Shown piece by piece: positions 1 through 8,946 of a stretch of DNA of 64,000 nucleotides. The notes beneath the pieces were generated by a model. The model saw only the letters and a program-made list of their open reading frames with translations. It did no database searches and was not told where the DNA came from. The translations under genes and the position numbers were made by a program. Source of the DNA: Deinococcus soli (ex Cha et al. 2016) (GTDB lineage Bacteria > Deinococcota > Deinococci > Deinococcales > Deinococcaceae); assembly GCF_001007995.1 (NCBI RefSeq), contig NZ_CP011389.1, positions 1,764,001 through 1,828,000 of the forward strand, given 5' to 3'. The first letter of the stretch is position 1, and each line of letters begins with the position of its first letter.

Positions 1-257
1 GCGTCGTACGCGGCGCTGCTGGGCAGCGGGCCGGGCAGCGGCGCGGCGGGGCGCAGCACGGTCAGGCCCGCCACCAGGGCCGCCGAGGCGAGTACGCCGG
101 TCAGCCACCCGGCGCGGCTGCGGGTGCGGGCGGCCCGGCGGCGGGTCAGGAAGCGGTCGGCGGCGCCCAGGTCGGCGGGGGTCAGCTGGCGGGCCTGCGC
201 GAGCAGCGTGTCGAGATCGTCGAAGTCGTCTGTGTGACGGTCGGTGGGGTGGGTCAT
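1..257 (-). CDS. Anti-sigma factor, C-terminus cut by window edge
   Basis: Only the N-terminal 85 residues are inside the window. They start [15 protein letters not shown], run through an acidic/arginine-rich cytoplasmic stretch and reach one hydrophobic segment at about residues 54-70 ([19 protein letters not shown]), followed by a proline/alanine-rich part. The ATG overlaps the stop of the upstream ECF sigma gene in an ATGA junction, so the two are translationally coupled. A membrane protein coupled to an ECF sigma gene is normally its anti-sigma factor. No zinc-finger HxxxCxxC motif is visible in the part present, so the subfamily is open. The role is inferred mostly from position. Confidence 0.65.
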   Translation of the reverse strand, partial: MTHPTDRHTDDFDDLDTLLAQARQLTPADLGAADRFLTRRRAARTRSRAGWLTGVLASAALVAGLTVLRPAAPLPGPLPSSAAYD

Positions 258-808
258 GGGGTCACTCCGGCGCGGGTGAGCAGGGCGCGCAGGGCCGCGC
301 GGCCCCGGCCAATGCGGCTCTTCACGGTGCCGAGTTCCGCGCCGGTCAGCGCGGCGATCTCGGCGTAGTCCAGGCCCGACAGTTCCCGCAGGGCGACCGC
401 CTCGCGCTGGTCGGGCGGCAGCTGCGCCAGCGCGCGGGCCAGCCGCTCGCGGACCTGCGCCTGCTCGCCCGCGCGGGCCGGATTGTGCGGCGCGTGGGGT
501 TCCGGGGTGTCCGAGAGCGGCACCGCCTGCCGCGCGCCGAGGGCCCTGTGGCAGGCGTTCAGGGTGATGCGGTGCAGCCAGGTGCTCAGGCTCGCCTCGC
601 CCCGGAAGCCTTTCAGAGACTTATGGGCGGCGATGAACACCTCCTGCACGATGTCATCGGCCGCGCCCGGCCCCACGAGGCTGGCGGCGAGGCGGTGCAC
701 CTGGGGCGCGTGCGTTCTCACGAGCGTCTCGAAGACCCGCTCGTCCCGCGCGGCCAGGCGCGCGAGGTGCAGGTCGGACAGGGTGTCGTGCGGGTCATTC
801 AAGGGCAC
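254..808 (-). CDS. ECF RNA polymerase sigma factor
   Basis: A 184-residue sigma-70 family protein of the extracytoplasmic-function type. Region 2 lies at about residues 25-92 ([15 protein letters not shown], then the [14 protein letters not shown] helix). A short linker follows, and region 4 lies at about 120-178 with the helix-turn-helix [20 protein letters not shown]. Regions 1 and 3 are absent, as expected for ECF factors. The start is GTG at 808, chosen because a TAAGGT -10 box ends five bases before it, which suggests a leaderless message. The gene is coupled to the membrane protein downstream, its likely anti-sigma. The regulon cannot be read from the sequence. Confidence 0.93.
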   Translation of the reverse strand: MPLNDPHDTLSDLHLARLAARDERVFETLVRTHAPQVHRLAASLVGPGAADDIVQEVFIAAHKSLKGFRGEASLSTWLHRITLNACHRALGARQAVPLSDTPEPHAPHNPARAGEQAQVRERLARALAQLPPDQREAVALRELSGLDYAEIAALTGAELGTVKSRIGRGRAALRALLTRAGVTP

Positions 809-813
809 CTCAT

Positions 814-819
814 ACCTTA
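814..819 (-). promoter_or_regulatory. -10 box of leaderless promoter, sigma gene
   Basis: TAAGGT on the minus strand ends five bases before the GTG start of the ECF sigma gene, so transcription would begin at or next to the start codon. Confidence 0.45.
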
Positions 820-860
820 GAGGAGGGGCGCCACGAAAAAGTTCCCATCTGCGGTGCCGC

Positions 861-866
861 TACACT
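861..866 (+). promoter_or_regulatory. -10 box of leaderless promoter, dtxR-like gene
   Basis: TACACT lies seven bases before the ATG at 874. No Shine-Dalgarno sequence lies between them, so the message is probably leaderless. Confidence 0.55.
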
Positions 867-873
867 GGGCGGC

Positions 874-1536
874 ATGACCGGCCGTTCCCTGTCCCGCTCG
901 GCGGAGGATTACCTGAAGCACCTGTACACGCTGGGGCAGGCGGGGAAGGTGAACACCCAGGCGCTCGCGGCGGCGCTGGAGGTCGCGCCCGCCAGCGTGA
1001 CCGGCATGCTCCGCAAGCTGACCGAGCAGGGCCTCGTGTCGCACGCACCGTACCAGGGCGCGCAGCTGACCGCCGAGGGCGAGCGGGTGGCGCTGGAGGT
1101 CCTGCGGCACCACCGGCTACTGGAACTGTTCCTGCACCGCGCGCTGGGCGTCCCGCTGGACGAGGTGCACGAGGAGGCCGAGCGCCTGGAGCACGCCCTG
1201 AGTGAGCGGCTGGAGGCGCGCATCGCGGCGTGGCTGGGCGACCCCACGCACGACCCGCACGGCGACCCGATCCCCACCCTGGCGGGTGAACTGCCGCACC
1301 AGCCGCAGCGGCGCCTGTCGCAGCTGGCCCCCGGGGACACCGCGACGGTGGCGCGCGTCCCGGACGGCGACACCGAGCAGCTGCGGGCCATGATGGCCGC
1401 CGGGCTCACGCCGGGCGCGCCGCTGCGGCTGGACGCCGTGGACGCCGCGCTGGGCACCCTGACCGTCTGGGCGACCGACCACACCCTGACCCTCTCGCTG
1501 GGCGTCGCCGCGCAGATCCACGTGCAGACGACCTGA
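874..1536 (+). CDS. DtxR/MntR-family metal-dependent repressor
   Basis: A 220-residue iron/manganese-dependent DNA-binding regulator. The N-terminal winged helix (residues 1-65) contains AEDYLKHLY and [16 protein letters not shown]. The dimerisation and metal domain carries [15 protein letters not shown] and [12 protein letters not shown], with the usual His and Glu ligand positions. A C-terminal SH3-like/FeoA domain spans about residues 150-218. Full length for the three-domain DtxR class. In Deinococcus such proteins control manganese and iron transport genes, but no transport gene is next to it here. It is divergent from the sigma gene, and the 65 bp between them hold both promoters. Confidence 0.93.
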   Translation: MTGRSLSRSAEDYLKHLYTLGQAGKVNTQALAAALEVAPASVTGMLRKLTEQGLVSHAPYQGAQLTAEGERVALEVLRHHRLLELFLHRALGVPLDEVHEEAERLEHALSERLEARIAAWLGDPTHDPHGDPIPTLAGELPHQPQRRLSQLAPGDTATVARVPDGDTEQLRAMMAAGLTPGAPLRLDAVDAALGTLTVWATDHTLTLSLGVAAQIHVQTT

Positions 1537-1627
1537 TGAGGAGGCCGCCTGTCCTCCCCCTCTGCGGGGCAGCTCTGCGAGTCGCCTCCGCTCGGATGAA
1601 ACGGTCCGGGCAGAGCGTTCCACCGGA

Positions 1628-2353
1628 ATGGGCCTGATGCGCGATCAGCTGCGCGCGGCGCATCTGGCGCTGACGTTCCTGACGACCCTGCCCCTGCCGC
1701 ACGTCACGGAGGTGCGGGACGGGGACTTCGCGCGGGCCAGCGCGTACTACCCGCTGGCCGGGTACGCGGTGGGCGGCGCCGTGGCGCTGCTGCTCTGGCT
1801 GGACGCGCCGCTGCCGGGCGGGGTGATCGCCGCGCTGGGCGTGGGCGCGTGGCTGCTGCTGACCGGCATGCTGCACTTCGACGGGCTGGTGGACAGTGCC
1901 GACGCGCTGTTCGCCATGAAGACGCCCGCCGAGCGGCTGGTGATCCTGCGGGACGTGCACATGGGCGCGTTCGGACTGGCGACCGGTGGGCTGTACCTGC
2001 TGCTGCTCTGGAGCCTGCTCTCGGCCCCCATCCCGCCGCTGGCCCCGCTGGTGGCGGCCGTGGCGGCGCGGACGCTGCTGCTGCTGCCCATGAACACCTA
2101 CCCGGCGGCCCGCGCCGAGAGCCTGGGCGCCCGTTCACGCGAGGGCCGCATCTGGGCGGCGGCGCTGATCGCCGCGCCCACCCTGCTGATCCCCGGCGCG
2201 TGGCTGGCGTGGCTGGCAGCCCTGGTGGGCGCGCTGCTGGTCGCGGCGTTCGCGGCGCGGCGGCTGGGCGGCGGCCTGAACGGCGACACGTACGGGATGA
2301 TCGTGGTGACGGCCGAACTGCTCGCGCTGGGCGCGTTCGCCTGGGGCCGCTGA
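1628..2353 (+). CDS. cobS: Adenosylcobinamide-GDP ribazoletransferase CobS
   Basis: An integral membrane enzyme of 241 residues that joins alpha-ribazole to adenosylcobinamide-GDP, the last step of cobalamin nucleotide-loop assembly. Recognisable CobS signatures are [11 protein letters not shown] near the N-terminus, [13 protein letters not shown] at about residues 85-97 and the conserved acidic/His cluster RDVHMGAFG. Several hydrophobic helices follow. It opens a three-gene cluster with a phosphatase 3 bp downstream and cobT. A second in-frame ATG at 1637 is an alternative start. The 91 bp upstream is too short for a cobalamin riboswitch. Confidence 0.93.
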   Translation: MGLMRDQLRAAHLALTFLTTLPLPHVTEVRDGDFARASAYYPLAGYAVGGAVALLLWLDAPLPGGVIAALGVGAWLLLTGMLHFDGLVDSADALFAMKTPAERLVILRDVHMGAFGLATGGLYLLLLWSLLSAPIPPLAPLVAAVAARTLLLLPMNTYPAARAESLGARSREGRIWAAALIAAPTLLIPGAWLAWLAALVGALLVAAFAARRLGGGLNGDTYGMIVVTAELLALGAFAWGR

Positions 2354-2356
2354 GCC

Positions 2357-2929
2357 GTGCCGGACGCCCTGACGCTGCACCTCGTGCGCCACGCCCCCAC
2401 CCTCCCGAACGCGCAGCGCCGCTACCCGCACCCGCACGAGGACGCACCCCTCACGCCCGCCGGGGAGGCGCTGGCCCGCACCCTCGGCCTGCCCCGGCGC
2501 GCGCTGGCGTTCACGTCCCCGCTGGGCCGTGCCCGGCAGACCGCGCGACTGGCCGGCTTCCCGGGCGCCCTCCCCCACCCGGCGCTGGCCGAGGCGGAGT
2601 TCGGCGTGATGGCCGGGCACACCTGGGCCGAACTGGACGCCGCGCACGGCGACGCACCCCGCACCTGGATCGAGGCGCTGGCCGACCCCACCAGTCCCCA
2701 CGGGCCCCCCGGCGGCGACACCGGGCAGGGCTTTCATGCCCGCGTGCAGGGGTGGCTGGATACCCTCCCGGCGGGCGAGGTGGTGGCCTTCACGCACGCC
2801 GGGCCACTGCTGGCCGCGCTGCGCCTGACCGTGAACCTCGCGGCGGTCGCCGCGCCGCCCGGCACGGTCGCCACCCTGCGCCGCGAAGCCGGACACTGGT
2901 GGCTGACCGGGCTGCGCCCACCCGCCTGA
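2357..2929 (+). CDS. cobC: Histidine phosphatase, probable alpha-ribazole phosphatase
   Basis: A 190-residue histidine-phosphatase-fold protein. The catalytic motif LVRHAPT places the phospho-accepting His at residue 12, and a second His at 147 lies in AFTHAGP; Glu81 is a candidate acid/base. Its position between cobS and cobT, with a 3 bp gap from cobS and a GTG start, indicates the alpha-ribazole-5'-phosphate phosphatase of the same pathway (CobC/CobZ role). The fold is certain. The substrate is inferred from the neighbours, since phosphoglycerate mutase-like proteins share this motif. Confidence 0.85.
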   Translation: MPDALTLHLVRHAPTLPNAQRRYPHPHEDAPLTPAGEALARTLGLPRRALAFTSPLGRARQTARLAGFPGALPHPALAEAEFGVMAGHTWAELDAAHGDAPRTWIEALADPTSPHGPPGGDTGQGFHARVQGWLDTLPAGEVVAFTHAGPLLAALRLTVNLAAVAAPPGTVATLRREAGHWWLTGLRPPA

Positions 2930-2948
2930 ACGGGCAGAATGCGCGCTG

Positions 2949-4016
2949 ATGCTTCCTGACCTGACGGCCCTCCTGACCGCCATCCAGCCTGCCGACGCCG
3001 ACGCGATGACGCGGGCGCGGGCGCGGCAGGCGCAGCTGACGAAACCGGCGGGCGCGCTGGGTGACCTGGAGGAGCTGTCAGTAAGGCTGGCGGGCGTGCT
3101 GGGCAGCGAACGGCCCGATCCACGCGGCGTGGCGGTGATCGTGGCGGCGGGGGATCACGGTGTGGCGCGCGCGGGCGTGAGTGCGTACCCGCCCGAGGTG
3201 ACGCCCGCGATGGTGGCGAACTTCCTGGCGGACACGCCCGCCGGACCGGGCGGCGCGGCCGTGAATGCGCTGGCACGGGCAGTGGGCGCACGGGTGTACG
3301 TGATGGACGCCGGGGTGAACGCGGCGCTGCCCGAGCACCCGGCGCTGGTGCGCGCGGCCCTGCGCCGGGGCACGCATGACCTGAGCGGGCAGGCCGCCAT
3401 GAGCGCGGATGAGGCGCAGGCGCTGATCCTGGCGGGCGCGGCGCTGGCCCGCCGGGCGATCGCGGACGGCACGGACGTCCTGATTCCCGGTGAGATGGGC
3501 ATCGGGAACACCACCCCGGCGGCGGCGATCACCGCCCGCCTCCTGAACCTCGACGCCGCGCAGGTGACGGGCCGCGGCACAGGCGTGGACGACGAGCGGC
3601 TGGCGCACAAGGTCGCCGTGATCCGCGTGGCGCTGGAGCGCACCCCCACCACGGACCCGCTGGAGGTACTCGCGGAGTTCGGCGGCTTCGAGATCGCCGC
3701 GATGCTGGGGGTCATGCTCCAGGCCGCCGCCAGCCGCCGGGCGGTGATCCTCGATGGCTTCGTGGAGGGCAGCGCCGCCCTGATCGGCGTGACCCTCGCC
3801 CCGCACCTGCGTGACTACCTGTTCCCCGCCGGAGAGTGCGCCGAGGTGGGGCACGCGGCGCAGCTGGCGCACCTGGGCCTGAAGCCCATGTTCCACCTGA
3901 ACCTGCGCCTGGGCGAGGGTACGGGCGGCGTGCTGGCCGCGCCCATCCTGCTCGGGGCCGCCGCCACCCTGCGCGAGATGCAGACCTTTGCTGAGGCCGG
4001 GGTGCCGGGCGCCTGA
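2949..4016 (+). CDS. cobT: Nicotinate-nucleotide:dimethylbenzimidazole phosphoribosyltransferase
   Basis: A full-length CobT of 355 residues, which activates dimethylbenzimidazole as alpha-ribazole phosphate for the lower cobalamin ligand. Family motifs are visible: AAGDHGVARAGVSAYP at about residues 67-81, the phosphate-binding GEMGIGNTTP at 181-190, and GEGTGG at 322-327, whose Glu323 matches the catalytic base of the family. It ends the cobS-cobC-cobT cluster, 19 bp after the phosphatase. The cluster is enough for salvage of cobinamide. No corrin-ring genes are in the window. Confidence 0.95.
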   Translation: MLPDLTALLTAIQPADADAMTRARARQAQLTKPAGALGDLEELSVRLAGVLGSERPDPRGVAVIVAAGDHGVARAGVSAYPPEVTPAMVANFLADTPAGPGGAAVNALARAVGARVYVMDAGVNAALPEHPALVRAALRRGTHDLSGQAAMSADEAQALILAGAALARRAIADGTDVLIPGEMGIGNTTPAAAITARLLNLDAAQVTGRGTGVDDERLAHKVAVIRVALERTPTTDPLEVLAEFGGFEIAAMLGVMLQAAASRRAVILDGFVEGSAALIGVTLAPHLRDYLFPAGECAEVGHAAQLAHLGLKPMFHLNLRLGEGTGGVLAAPILLGAAATLREMQTFAEAGVPGA

Positions 4017-4068
4017 GGGCCACCGGCGGGGGCTAGGCAGCCGCACCTGACCTGCGGTTCAATGGCCC

Positions 4069-5955
4069 ATGAAGACCTTGAAGACGTGGGCGTGCGCGGC
4101 GCTCCTGCTGGCCTCGGCGGCTGGCGCTCAGGCCCTGCCGAAGGCCGTGCGGGAGCGGATCATCCAGGCGACCGTGATGCTGCTGCCCACGGACGCGAAC
4201 GGCGACCTGGACGGCTCGCGCGGGTCGGGCAGCGTTATCAGCCCGCAGGGGTACATTCTCACCAATTACCACGTGGTCGGGGATCCGGACACCCGGCAGC
4301 TCTCGCCGTGGATTCAGGTGCGCGTCGTTCAGTTCGCCGACCGGGAACCGGAATTCACGTACTGGGGCAAGGTGGTCGCCGCCGACCCGAACCTCGACCT
4401 GGCCATCGTGCAGATCGTGGAAGACCGCAACGAGAAGCCGGTCGGGAAGCTGAACCTGCCGTTCGTGGAGGTCGGGGATTCGAACGCGCTGAGCATCGGC
4501 GATGACGTCTTCGTGTTCGGCTTCCAGGGGACGGGCGGGATGACGCTGTCGTTCTCGCGCGGGTCGGTGGGTGGCTTCACCGGGGAGGACCTGAGCAGCA
4601 GCGGACGGCAGTGGGTGAAGCACGACGCGCAGACCGGCCCGGGCAACTCGGGCGGCGGGGTGTTCGACGACAGTGGCGTGCTGGTGGGGGTGCACTCGGC
4701 GGGCGTGGCCGGGAACAACAACTCGCGCACGTCGTTCATGCGGCCGCTGGCGCTGGCGTGGGGGCTGATCACGCCGAACGTGACCGGGTTCGTGGTGCGC
4801 AAGGGGAGCGGCGCGGCCATCACGCCGGGCACGAAGGTGAGCGCCGGGTCGGGGGGCGGCGTGTGGCCCCCGGCGCTGGCGACCGGGCGGGCGGGCGTGA
4901 CTGGCACGGTACGCGTCACGGGCGGCGCGGCGGCGGGCACCTGGACGACCGAGTTCACGGAAGTCATCGACGACGGCAGCCTGAAGGGCCGCGCCCGCAG
5001 CGGCAGCCGGGACCAGACCGCCTTTTTCTACTACGACGAGGACAACAACGAGGTCTGGGTGGAGTGGACCCCGGACGGCAAGGCCTACAGCAGCTGCGTG
5101 GTGGAACCCGGCGGTGTGAAGGCCGGCAGCGCCGACTGGACGGGCAACCTGTACAGCTTCACGGGTCTGGACTCGAAGGGCACGCGCACCGGGGACTGCG
5201 TGGTCAGCCTCAGGGCCCGGGCGGCCGGGACAAGCAGCGGGCCCGTGGCCGGGACGCCGGCGGCCTCCTCCGGTCCGGGCCTGCCGGCACTGGCGGCCGG
5301 GCAGACCTGGACGGTCACGTTCTCGCAGGGCGGGGCGTACAGCGTGACGCTGGGCGCCAGGGACAGCGACGGTGATTATCCCGGCCTGGCCACCCAGAGC
5401 GGCAAGACCGGCGACGCGCTGTTCACGCTGGACACCGACTCGCTGATCATGATCGTGGGCCGGGCGGACAAGACCTTCCTGACCTGCACGGTCGACCGGA
5501 CGCTGCGCGGGAGCGCCAGGGCGTACCAGAACAGCAAGGATCCCGGTTCGGCGGCGGGCACCTGCACCCTGGCCAGCGGCGCAGTGGGCGCCACCAGCAC
5601 AGGCACCTCCAGCTCAGGTGCCGCCCTGAAGTGGCCCCTGACCCTGAAGGTCGGGCAGCGGTGGGACGTGGCCTTCCCCGGCGTGGGGACCTTCACGGTC
5701 AACCTGACCGAACCGGATGAGGAGAGCGGTTTTGACGGTACGGCCACGCGCGGCAGCGAGAAGGGCAGCGTGCTGATGGACGCCGACGCGGACGAACTGC
5801 TGCTGATCGTGCAGCGCGCCGATCAGACCTTCCTGATCTGCAGCGCCGGAAGGAGCGGCCTGGGCGCGGGCAGCGTGAGGGGAGACGCCACCAGTCACCG
5901 TGACAGCACGGACAGGGGCACGGGTCTGGGCAGCTGCACCGTCACGCCCCGCTGA
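4069..5955 (+). CDS. Secreted trypsin-like serine protease with triple repeat
   Basis: A 628-residue exported protein. A signal peptide (residues 1-22) is followed by a chymotrypsin-fold protease with the triad His68 (TNYHVV), Asp110 (DPNLDLAIV) and Ser194 (GPGNSGGGVF), the layout of DegP-like proteases but with no PDZ domain. From about residue 265 there are three degenerate copies of a domain of about 100 residues, ending near 400, 510 and 628. Each shows W-V-F strands, an ADxTFL motif in copies 2 and 3, and a pair of Cys near the end. The C-terminal domain is not a family I recognise. It probably acts in the cell envelope. The end overlaps the convergent kinase gene by 14 bp. Confidence 0.88.
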   Translation: MKTLKTWACAALLLASAAGAQALPKAVRERIIQATVMLLPTDANGDLDGSRGSGSVISPQGYILTNYHVVGDPDTRQLSPWIQVRVVQFADREPEFTYWGKVVAADPNLDLAIVQIVEDRNEKPVGKLNLPFVEVGDSNALSIGDDVFVFGFQGTGGMTLSFSRGSVGGFTGEDLSSSGRQWVKHDAQTGPGNSGGGVFDDSGVLVGVHSAGVAGNNNSRTSFMRPLALAWGLITPNVTGFVVRKGSGAAITPGTKVSAGSGGGVWPPALATGRAGVTGTVRVTGGAAAGTWTTEFTEVIDDGSLKGRARSGSRDQTAFFYYDEDNNEVWVEWTPDGKAYSSCVVEPGGVKAGSADWTGNLYSFTGLDSKGTRTGDCVVSLRARAAGTSSGPVAGTPAASSGPGLPALAAGQTWTVTFSQGGAYSVTLGARDSDGDYPGLATQSGKTGDALFTLDTDSLIMIVGRADKTFLTCTVDRTLRGSARAYQNSKDPGSAAGTCTLASGAVGATSTGTSSSGAALKWPLTLKVGQRWDVAFPGVGTFTVNLTEPDEESGFDGTATRGSEKGSVLMDADADELLLIVQRADQTFLICSAGRSGLGAGSVRGDATSHRDSTDRGTGLGSCTVTPR

Positions 5956-7198
5956 CCGGTGCAGGCAGCAGGCGGCGCAGGTGCCACAGGTGCGCGCCCG
6001 CCCACTCGCGCCGGTCCTCGACCGCACCCTGAATCCCGTCGAAGTAGCCCAGGGCGCGGTACACCTCTCCGGCCAACGTGGCGTCGGCGTGCAGGGCACG
6101 CAGGTCGTCCAGCGGGGCGAGGTCGGTCCATTCGCGCAGGTACGCGTCCCTCGCGGTGTCCAGCATGGCCGGGTCGGGGTCGGTGCCGTCCGGGAACAGG
6201 TAGGCGGGGTTCGCGTCGAGGAACGGGTGGGTGAGGCTGGCGTCGGACCAGTCGAGCAGCGTCACCTGCTTCCCGCGCGTGGTGACGTTCCCCCCGTGCA
6301 GGTCGCCGTGCCCGAGGGTGAGAGGGACCGGGCTGACGCGCAGCCGTTCCAGCGCGGCCTCCAGGTCGGGGCGGCGGGCGCGCAGCGCGCCAGCCTCCTC
6401 GGGGGTCAGGGCGTCGGGGTGCGGGCCGTGCTCGTCGGCGTAGAGGCTCGCGTCACTGAACAGGGCGTCCAGCTGGGCCAGCAGGTACGCTGGGCCACGG
6501 TCCCGCAGGTCCAGCTCCGGCAGCAGGGGCAGGGTGGCGCGCTGCACCTGCGCCAGCTGCCGCAGGACAGCGGGGGGATCACCTCCGGCCTCGCCGCAGC
6601 CGTCCAGCAGCAGGAGGCCCCGCCGCGCGTCGGCGGCCAGAACGGGCGGGGCCGCGCCGGGCACCCCGGCCAGCGCGCAGGTGACGGTCACCTCCCGCGC
6701 GAAGAAGTCCGGGACGGCCTTGACGTACACGTCCCCCTGCCGCGTGGGTACGCGCCACAGCAGGCTGATCTGCCAGTGTTTCAGCACGACCGGGGTCCCC
6801 AGGCGCGGGCGGTCCTGCGCGGCGAGTTCGTCATCCAGCCAGCTCAGGGCGTCCGCGTGCCAGTGCGGCCCGAACCAGGGCGTGCGGGTGGAAGCCCGCG
6901 CGGCGTCCGCGAGTTCACGCAGCTCGTCCGGGACGGGCGCCGCACCGGTCAGGTCGGGGGTGAACAGCTGCCACGCACAGGTGGCGCGGGTCACGCCATC
7001 CTCCCCTGTTCCGTGCCCGGTGAAGGCCAGCCGCCGCCCCAGCCAGCCCTCCACGCCCGCTGCCCACGCGGCCTCCAACACATGCTCGCCGTAGTACGTG
7101 GGATGATCCACGGTCAGGGTCCGGCAGGCGACCTCGGTTCCGCCGGGCTGCGTCAGGAGGAGATGCAGGGTCGTCTCACGCCGTACGGGCTGGGTCAT
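5942..7198 (-). CDS. Aminoglycoside-phosphotransferase-fold kinase
   Basis: About 418 residues from the preferred start MTQPVRRET (ATG at 7198; an in-frame start at 7234 is less likely). The C-terminal half holds the APH/choline-kinase catalytic loop TLGHGDLHGGN and the metal-binding VTLLDWSDA. The N-lobe contains VYVKAVPDFFAREV with the ATP-binding Lys and Glu. A further N-terminal domain of about 150 residues, with a tryptophan-rich stretch near WFGPHWHADALSW, precedes the kinase fold. The substrate is unknown; members phosphorylate antibiotics, sugars or small metabolites. It converges on the protease gene. Confidence 0.82.
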   Translation of the reverse strand: MTQPVRRETTLHLLLTQPGGTEVACRTLTVDHPTYYGEHVLEAAWAAGVEGWLGRRLAFTGHGTGEDGVTRATCAWQLFTPDLTGAAPVPDELRELADAARASTRTPWFGPHWHADALSWLDDELAAQDRPRLGTPVVLKHWQISLLWRVPTRQGDVYVKAVPDFFAREVTVTCALAGVPGAAPPVLAADARRGLLLLDGCGEAGGDPPAVLRQLAQVQRATLPLLPELDLRDRGPAYLLAQLDALFSDASLYADEHGPHPDALTPEEAGALRARRPDLEAALERLRVSPVPLTLGHGDLHGGNVTTRGKQVTLLDWSDASLTHPFLDANPAYLFPDGTDPDPAMLDTARDAYLREWTDLAPLDDLRALHADATLAGEVYRALGYFDGIQGAVEDRREWAGAHLWHLRRLLPAPVSGA

Positions 7199-7270
7199 GC
7201 GCGCAGCCTCGCACGCGCCGCCCCCGGCGGGCATCCGTCAGATGACGCAGCCGCACGGCACCGACCCGGC

Positions 7271-7276
7271 TACGCT
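7271..7276 (+). promoter_or_regulatory. -10 box of leaderless promoter, membrane protein gene
   Basis: TACGCT ends six bases before the ATG at 7283, with no ribosome binding site between. Confidence 0.5.
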
Positions 7277-7282
7277 GGGCGC

Positions 7283-7810
7283 ATGACCCGCCGGGCGGCC
7301 CTCCGTGCGGTCCTCTCGCCGCGCGTGGTGCTGGGGACCGCGCTGGACGCGCTGCTGATCGGGACGCTGTGCCTGCTGTGGCTCACGCAGCTGTACTGGG
7401 GGCGTCCCTACATGCGCGTGACCGATGAGTGGATGAAGTTCACGTTCTTCGTGCCCATCGCGGTTTCCGTGAGCGGCGCGGCGTGGCTGTGCAGCCTGGG
7501 GCTGGCGGCGTGGCACCGCCCGCTCGACAGGGCGAGGTGGCGGGTCGCGACTCAGGCGTTGATCACGGGCGCGCTGGTGTCGTTCGTGGCGGGCGCGCTG
7601 TTCACGCTGGCGGGCCTGTCGAGTGCGCCACTGATCTCCCTGATGCTGCTGCCGATGACGGCTGGCATGGCGGTCATCTTCGCGGCCGTGTCGGGCCTGC
7701 TGCCGGTGGTGGGCTTCCTGACGAACCGCAGCGCGGCGTGGGTGCGGCGCTGCTCGGGGGAGTCCGGCGGTGACGATCATAGTGGGGGGCGTGCCATTCA
7801 GGGAGAATGA
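7283..7810 (+). CDS. Four-helix membrane protein of unknown function
   Basis: A 175-residue protein with four predicted membrane helices: about residues 13-33 (VLGTALDALLIGTLCLLWL), 55-75, 92-115 and 120-145. I recognise no family. The start at 7283 follows a leaderless -10 box. The stop overlaps an upstream candidate ATG of the next gene in an ATGA junction, so the two are probably co-transcribed. Confidence 0.7.
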   Translation: MTRRAALRAVLSPRVVLGTALDALLIGTLCLLWLTQLYWGRPYMRVTDEWMKFTFFVPIAVSVSGAAWLCSLGLAAWHRPLDRARWRVATQALITGALVSFVAGALFTLAGLSSAPLISLMLLPMTAGMAVIFAAVSGLLPVVGFLTNRSAAWVRRCSGESGGDDHSGGRAIQGE

Positions 7811-7815
7811 CGCGC

Positions 7816-8061
7816 ATGAGTGACCGGGAACTGAATTTCGCGCGGGAGATCATGGGCAGCCGTTCCTACCGGGACGTGCCGGACGCCGAGGTGCTGAAAG
7901 AGGCCGAGCGGCTCCTGGACGGCTGGATGAGCGGCGAGCTGCGCATGGAACGCCCGAAGATCTACGACCATTACGCGCTGCTGCTGCTGGCCCTGACCCG
8001 GCAGGTGCGGACGCTGGAGGCGCGCGTGAGCGAACTGGAAGCCGCGCGGGGGCCGCAGTGA
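7816..8061 (+). CDS. Small helical protein upstream of trpF
   Basis: Starts [14 protein letters not shown] and ends with a heptad-like segment [19 protein letters not shown], a short coiled coil that suggests self-association. It is 81 residues long from ATG 7816. An ATG at 7807 that overlaps the previous stop would add three residues, but the AGGGAG at 7799-7804 fits 7816 better. Its last bases form a GTGA overlap with trpF, so it is translationally coupled to tryptophan synthesis, though nothing in it points to that pathway. Function unknown. Confidence 0.78.
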   Translation: MSDRELNFAREIMGSRSYRDVPDAEVLKEAERLLDGWMSGELRMERPKIYDHYALLLLALTRQVRTLEARVSELEAARGPQ

Positions 8062-8684
8062 CCGTGCAGGTGAAGGTGTGCGGCACGACCAGCGTGCGCG
8101 ACGCCGTCCTGAGTGCCGAGGCGGGTGCGGACGCGCTGGGGTTCATCTTCGCGCCGGTCAGCAAGCGGCTGGTGACGCCGCGGGTGGCGCGTGAGGCGGG
8201 CCTGAGCGTCGGGCCCAGCGTGGCGCGGGTGGGCGTGTTCCTGGACCAAGGGCTGGACGAGGTGCTGCGCACAGCGGAGGCCGCGCGGGTGAGCGCCGTG
8301 CAACTGCATGGGCACGTGTCAGGTCTTTACGTGACCGCGGTCGCCGCGTATTATCCCGTTCTGCGTGTCGTGCGCCCCGCCGATCTGGCGGCGCAGGCGG
8401 ACATGTGGCACGGGCACCCCAGCGTCACGCTGATGCTGGACGCGCCCGAACCCGGTGGCGGCATTCCGCTCGACTGGGACGCGCTGCGCCCCCTCTTTCC
8501 CCACGGGGCGTGGCTGGCTGGAGGCCTGGGTGCGGGGAACGTGGCGGCCGCCATGACGGCCCTGAGGCCCGCCGGGGTGGACGCCGTGAGCCGCCTGGAA
8601 GCAGGTCCTGGCATGAAAGACCCGGCCGCCGTGCGGGCTTTTGTACAGGAAACGCGCCGAGCAGCCCAGAGTTATCCACAGTGA
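8058..8684 (+). CDS. trpF: Phosphoribosylanthranilate isomerase
   Basis: TrpF catalyses the Amadori rearrangement of phosphoribosylanthranilate in tryptophan synthesis. The 208-residue TIM barrel has VKVCGTTS (catalytic Cys8), [29 protein letters not shown] with the general-acid Asp, [11 protein letters not shown] and GPGMKD. The GTG start overlaps the upstream stop. Other trp genes are not in the window. The last codons (Ser-Tyr-Pro-Gln-stop) are written by an exact DnaA box at 8672-8680, so the coding end has been shaped by, or recruited into, the DnaA-box cluster that follows. Confidence 0.94.
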   Translation: MTVQVKVCGTTSVRDAVLSAEAGADALGFIFAPVSKRLVTPRVAREAGLSVGPSVARVGVFLDQGLDEVLRTAEAARVSAVQLHGHVSGLYVTAVAAYYPVLRVVRPADLAAQADMWHGHPSVTLMLDAPEPGGGIPLDWDALRPLFPHGAWLAGGLGAGNVAAAMTALRPAGVDAVSRLEAGPGMKDPAAVRAFVQETRRAAQSYPQ

Positions 8685-8840
8685 AACGAGCACCTGTGGA
8701 TAACTTTCCTGACCGTGGAACTCTTCCACGCAACCTCTGAAAAACGTGTTTCACACGAACAATTGATCGGTTCCTCAGGGGTGGGGAGTCGCGCTTATCC
8801 ACAGGCTGTCCACAGCGCCTGTGGATAAACCTGTGGATAA
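8672..8840. promoter_or_regulatory. DnaA-box cluster away from oriC
   Basis: Five exact TTATCCACA boxes: plus strand at 8672-8680 and 8795-8803; minus strand at 8695-8703, 8820-8828 and 8832-8840. A weaker CTGTCCACA lies at 8806-8814. The 90 bp between the two groups is AT-richer than its surroundings and holds a CGTGT-TTC-ACACG inverted repeat near 8745-8757. It lies about 50 kb from oriC. It could titrate DnaA (datA-like), regulate DnaA activity, or be an ancestral origin fragment. The rest of 8685-8946 contains no gene that I can see. Confidence 0.85.
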
Positions 8841-8946
8841 CCCAGTCCAGCGGCCCGGAAGATCGGCCCTGCGCGTGGTCCCTGCGGACCCTCTCTCACG
8901 TTGAACGGTTGCAGGGGGCACTCTAGCAGCGCCGCCCCCCACCCGG

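Noticed and set aside
1537..1627. Possible cobalamin riboswitch upstream of cobS
   Set aside because: The gap is only 91 bp, shorter than a cobalamin riboswitch, and I found no B12-box-like sequence. It contains imperfect GC hairpins and a CCGAGCGGAG string also seen near 34570, which is too short to call a repeat family.
8739..8762. parS-like TGTTTCAC sequence within the first DnaA-box cluster
   Set aside because: Only the left half matches; the right half ACGAACAA has several mismatches to GTGAAACA, and no second copy is near.
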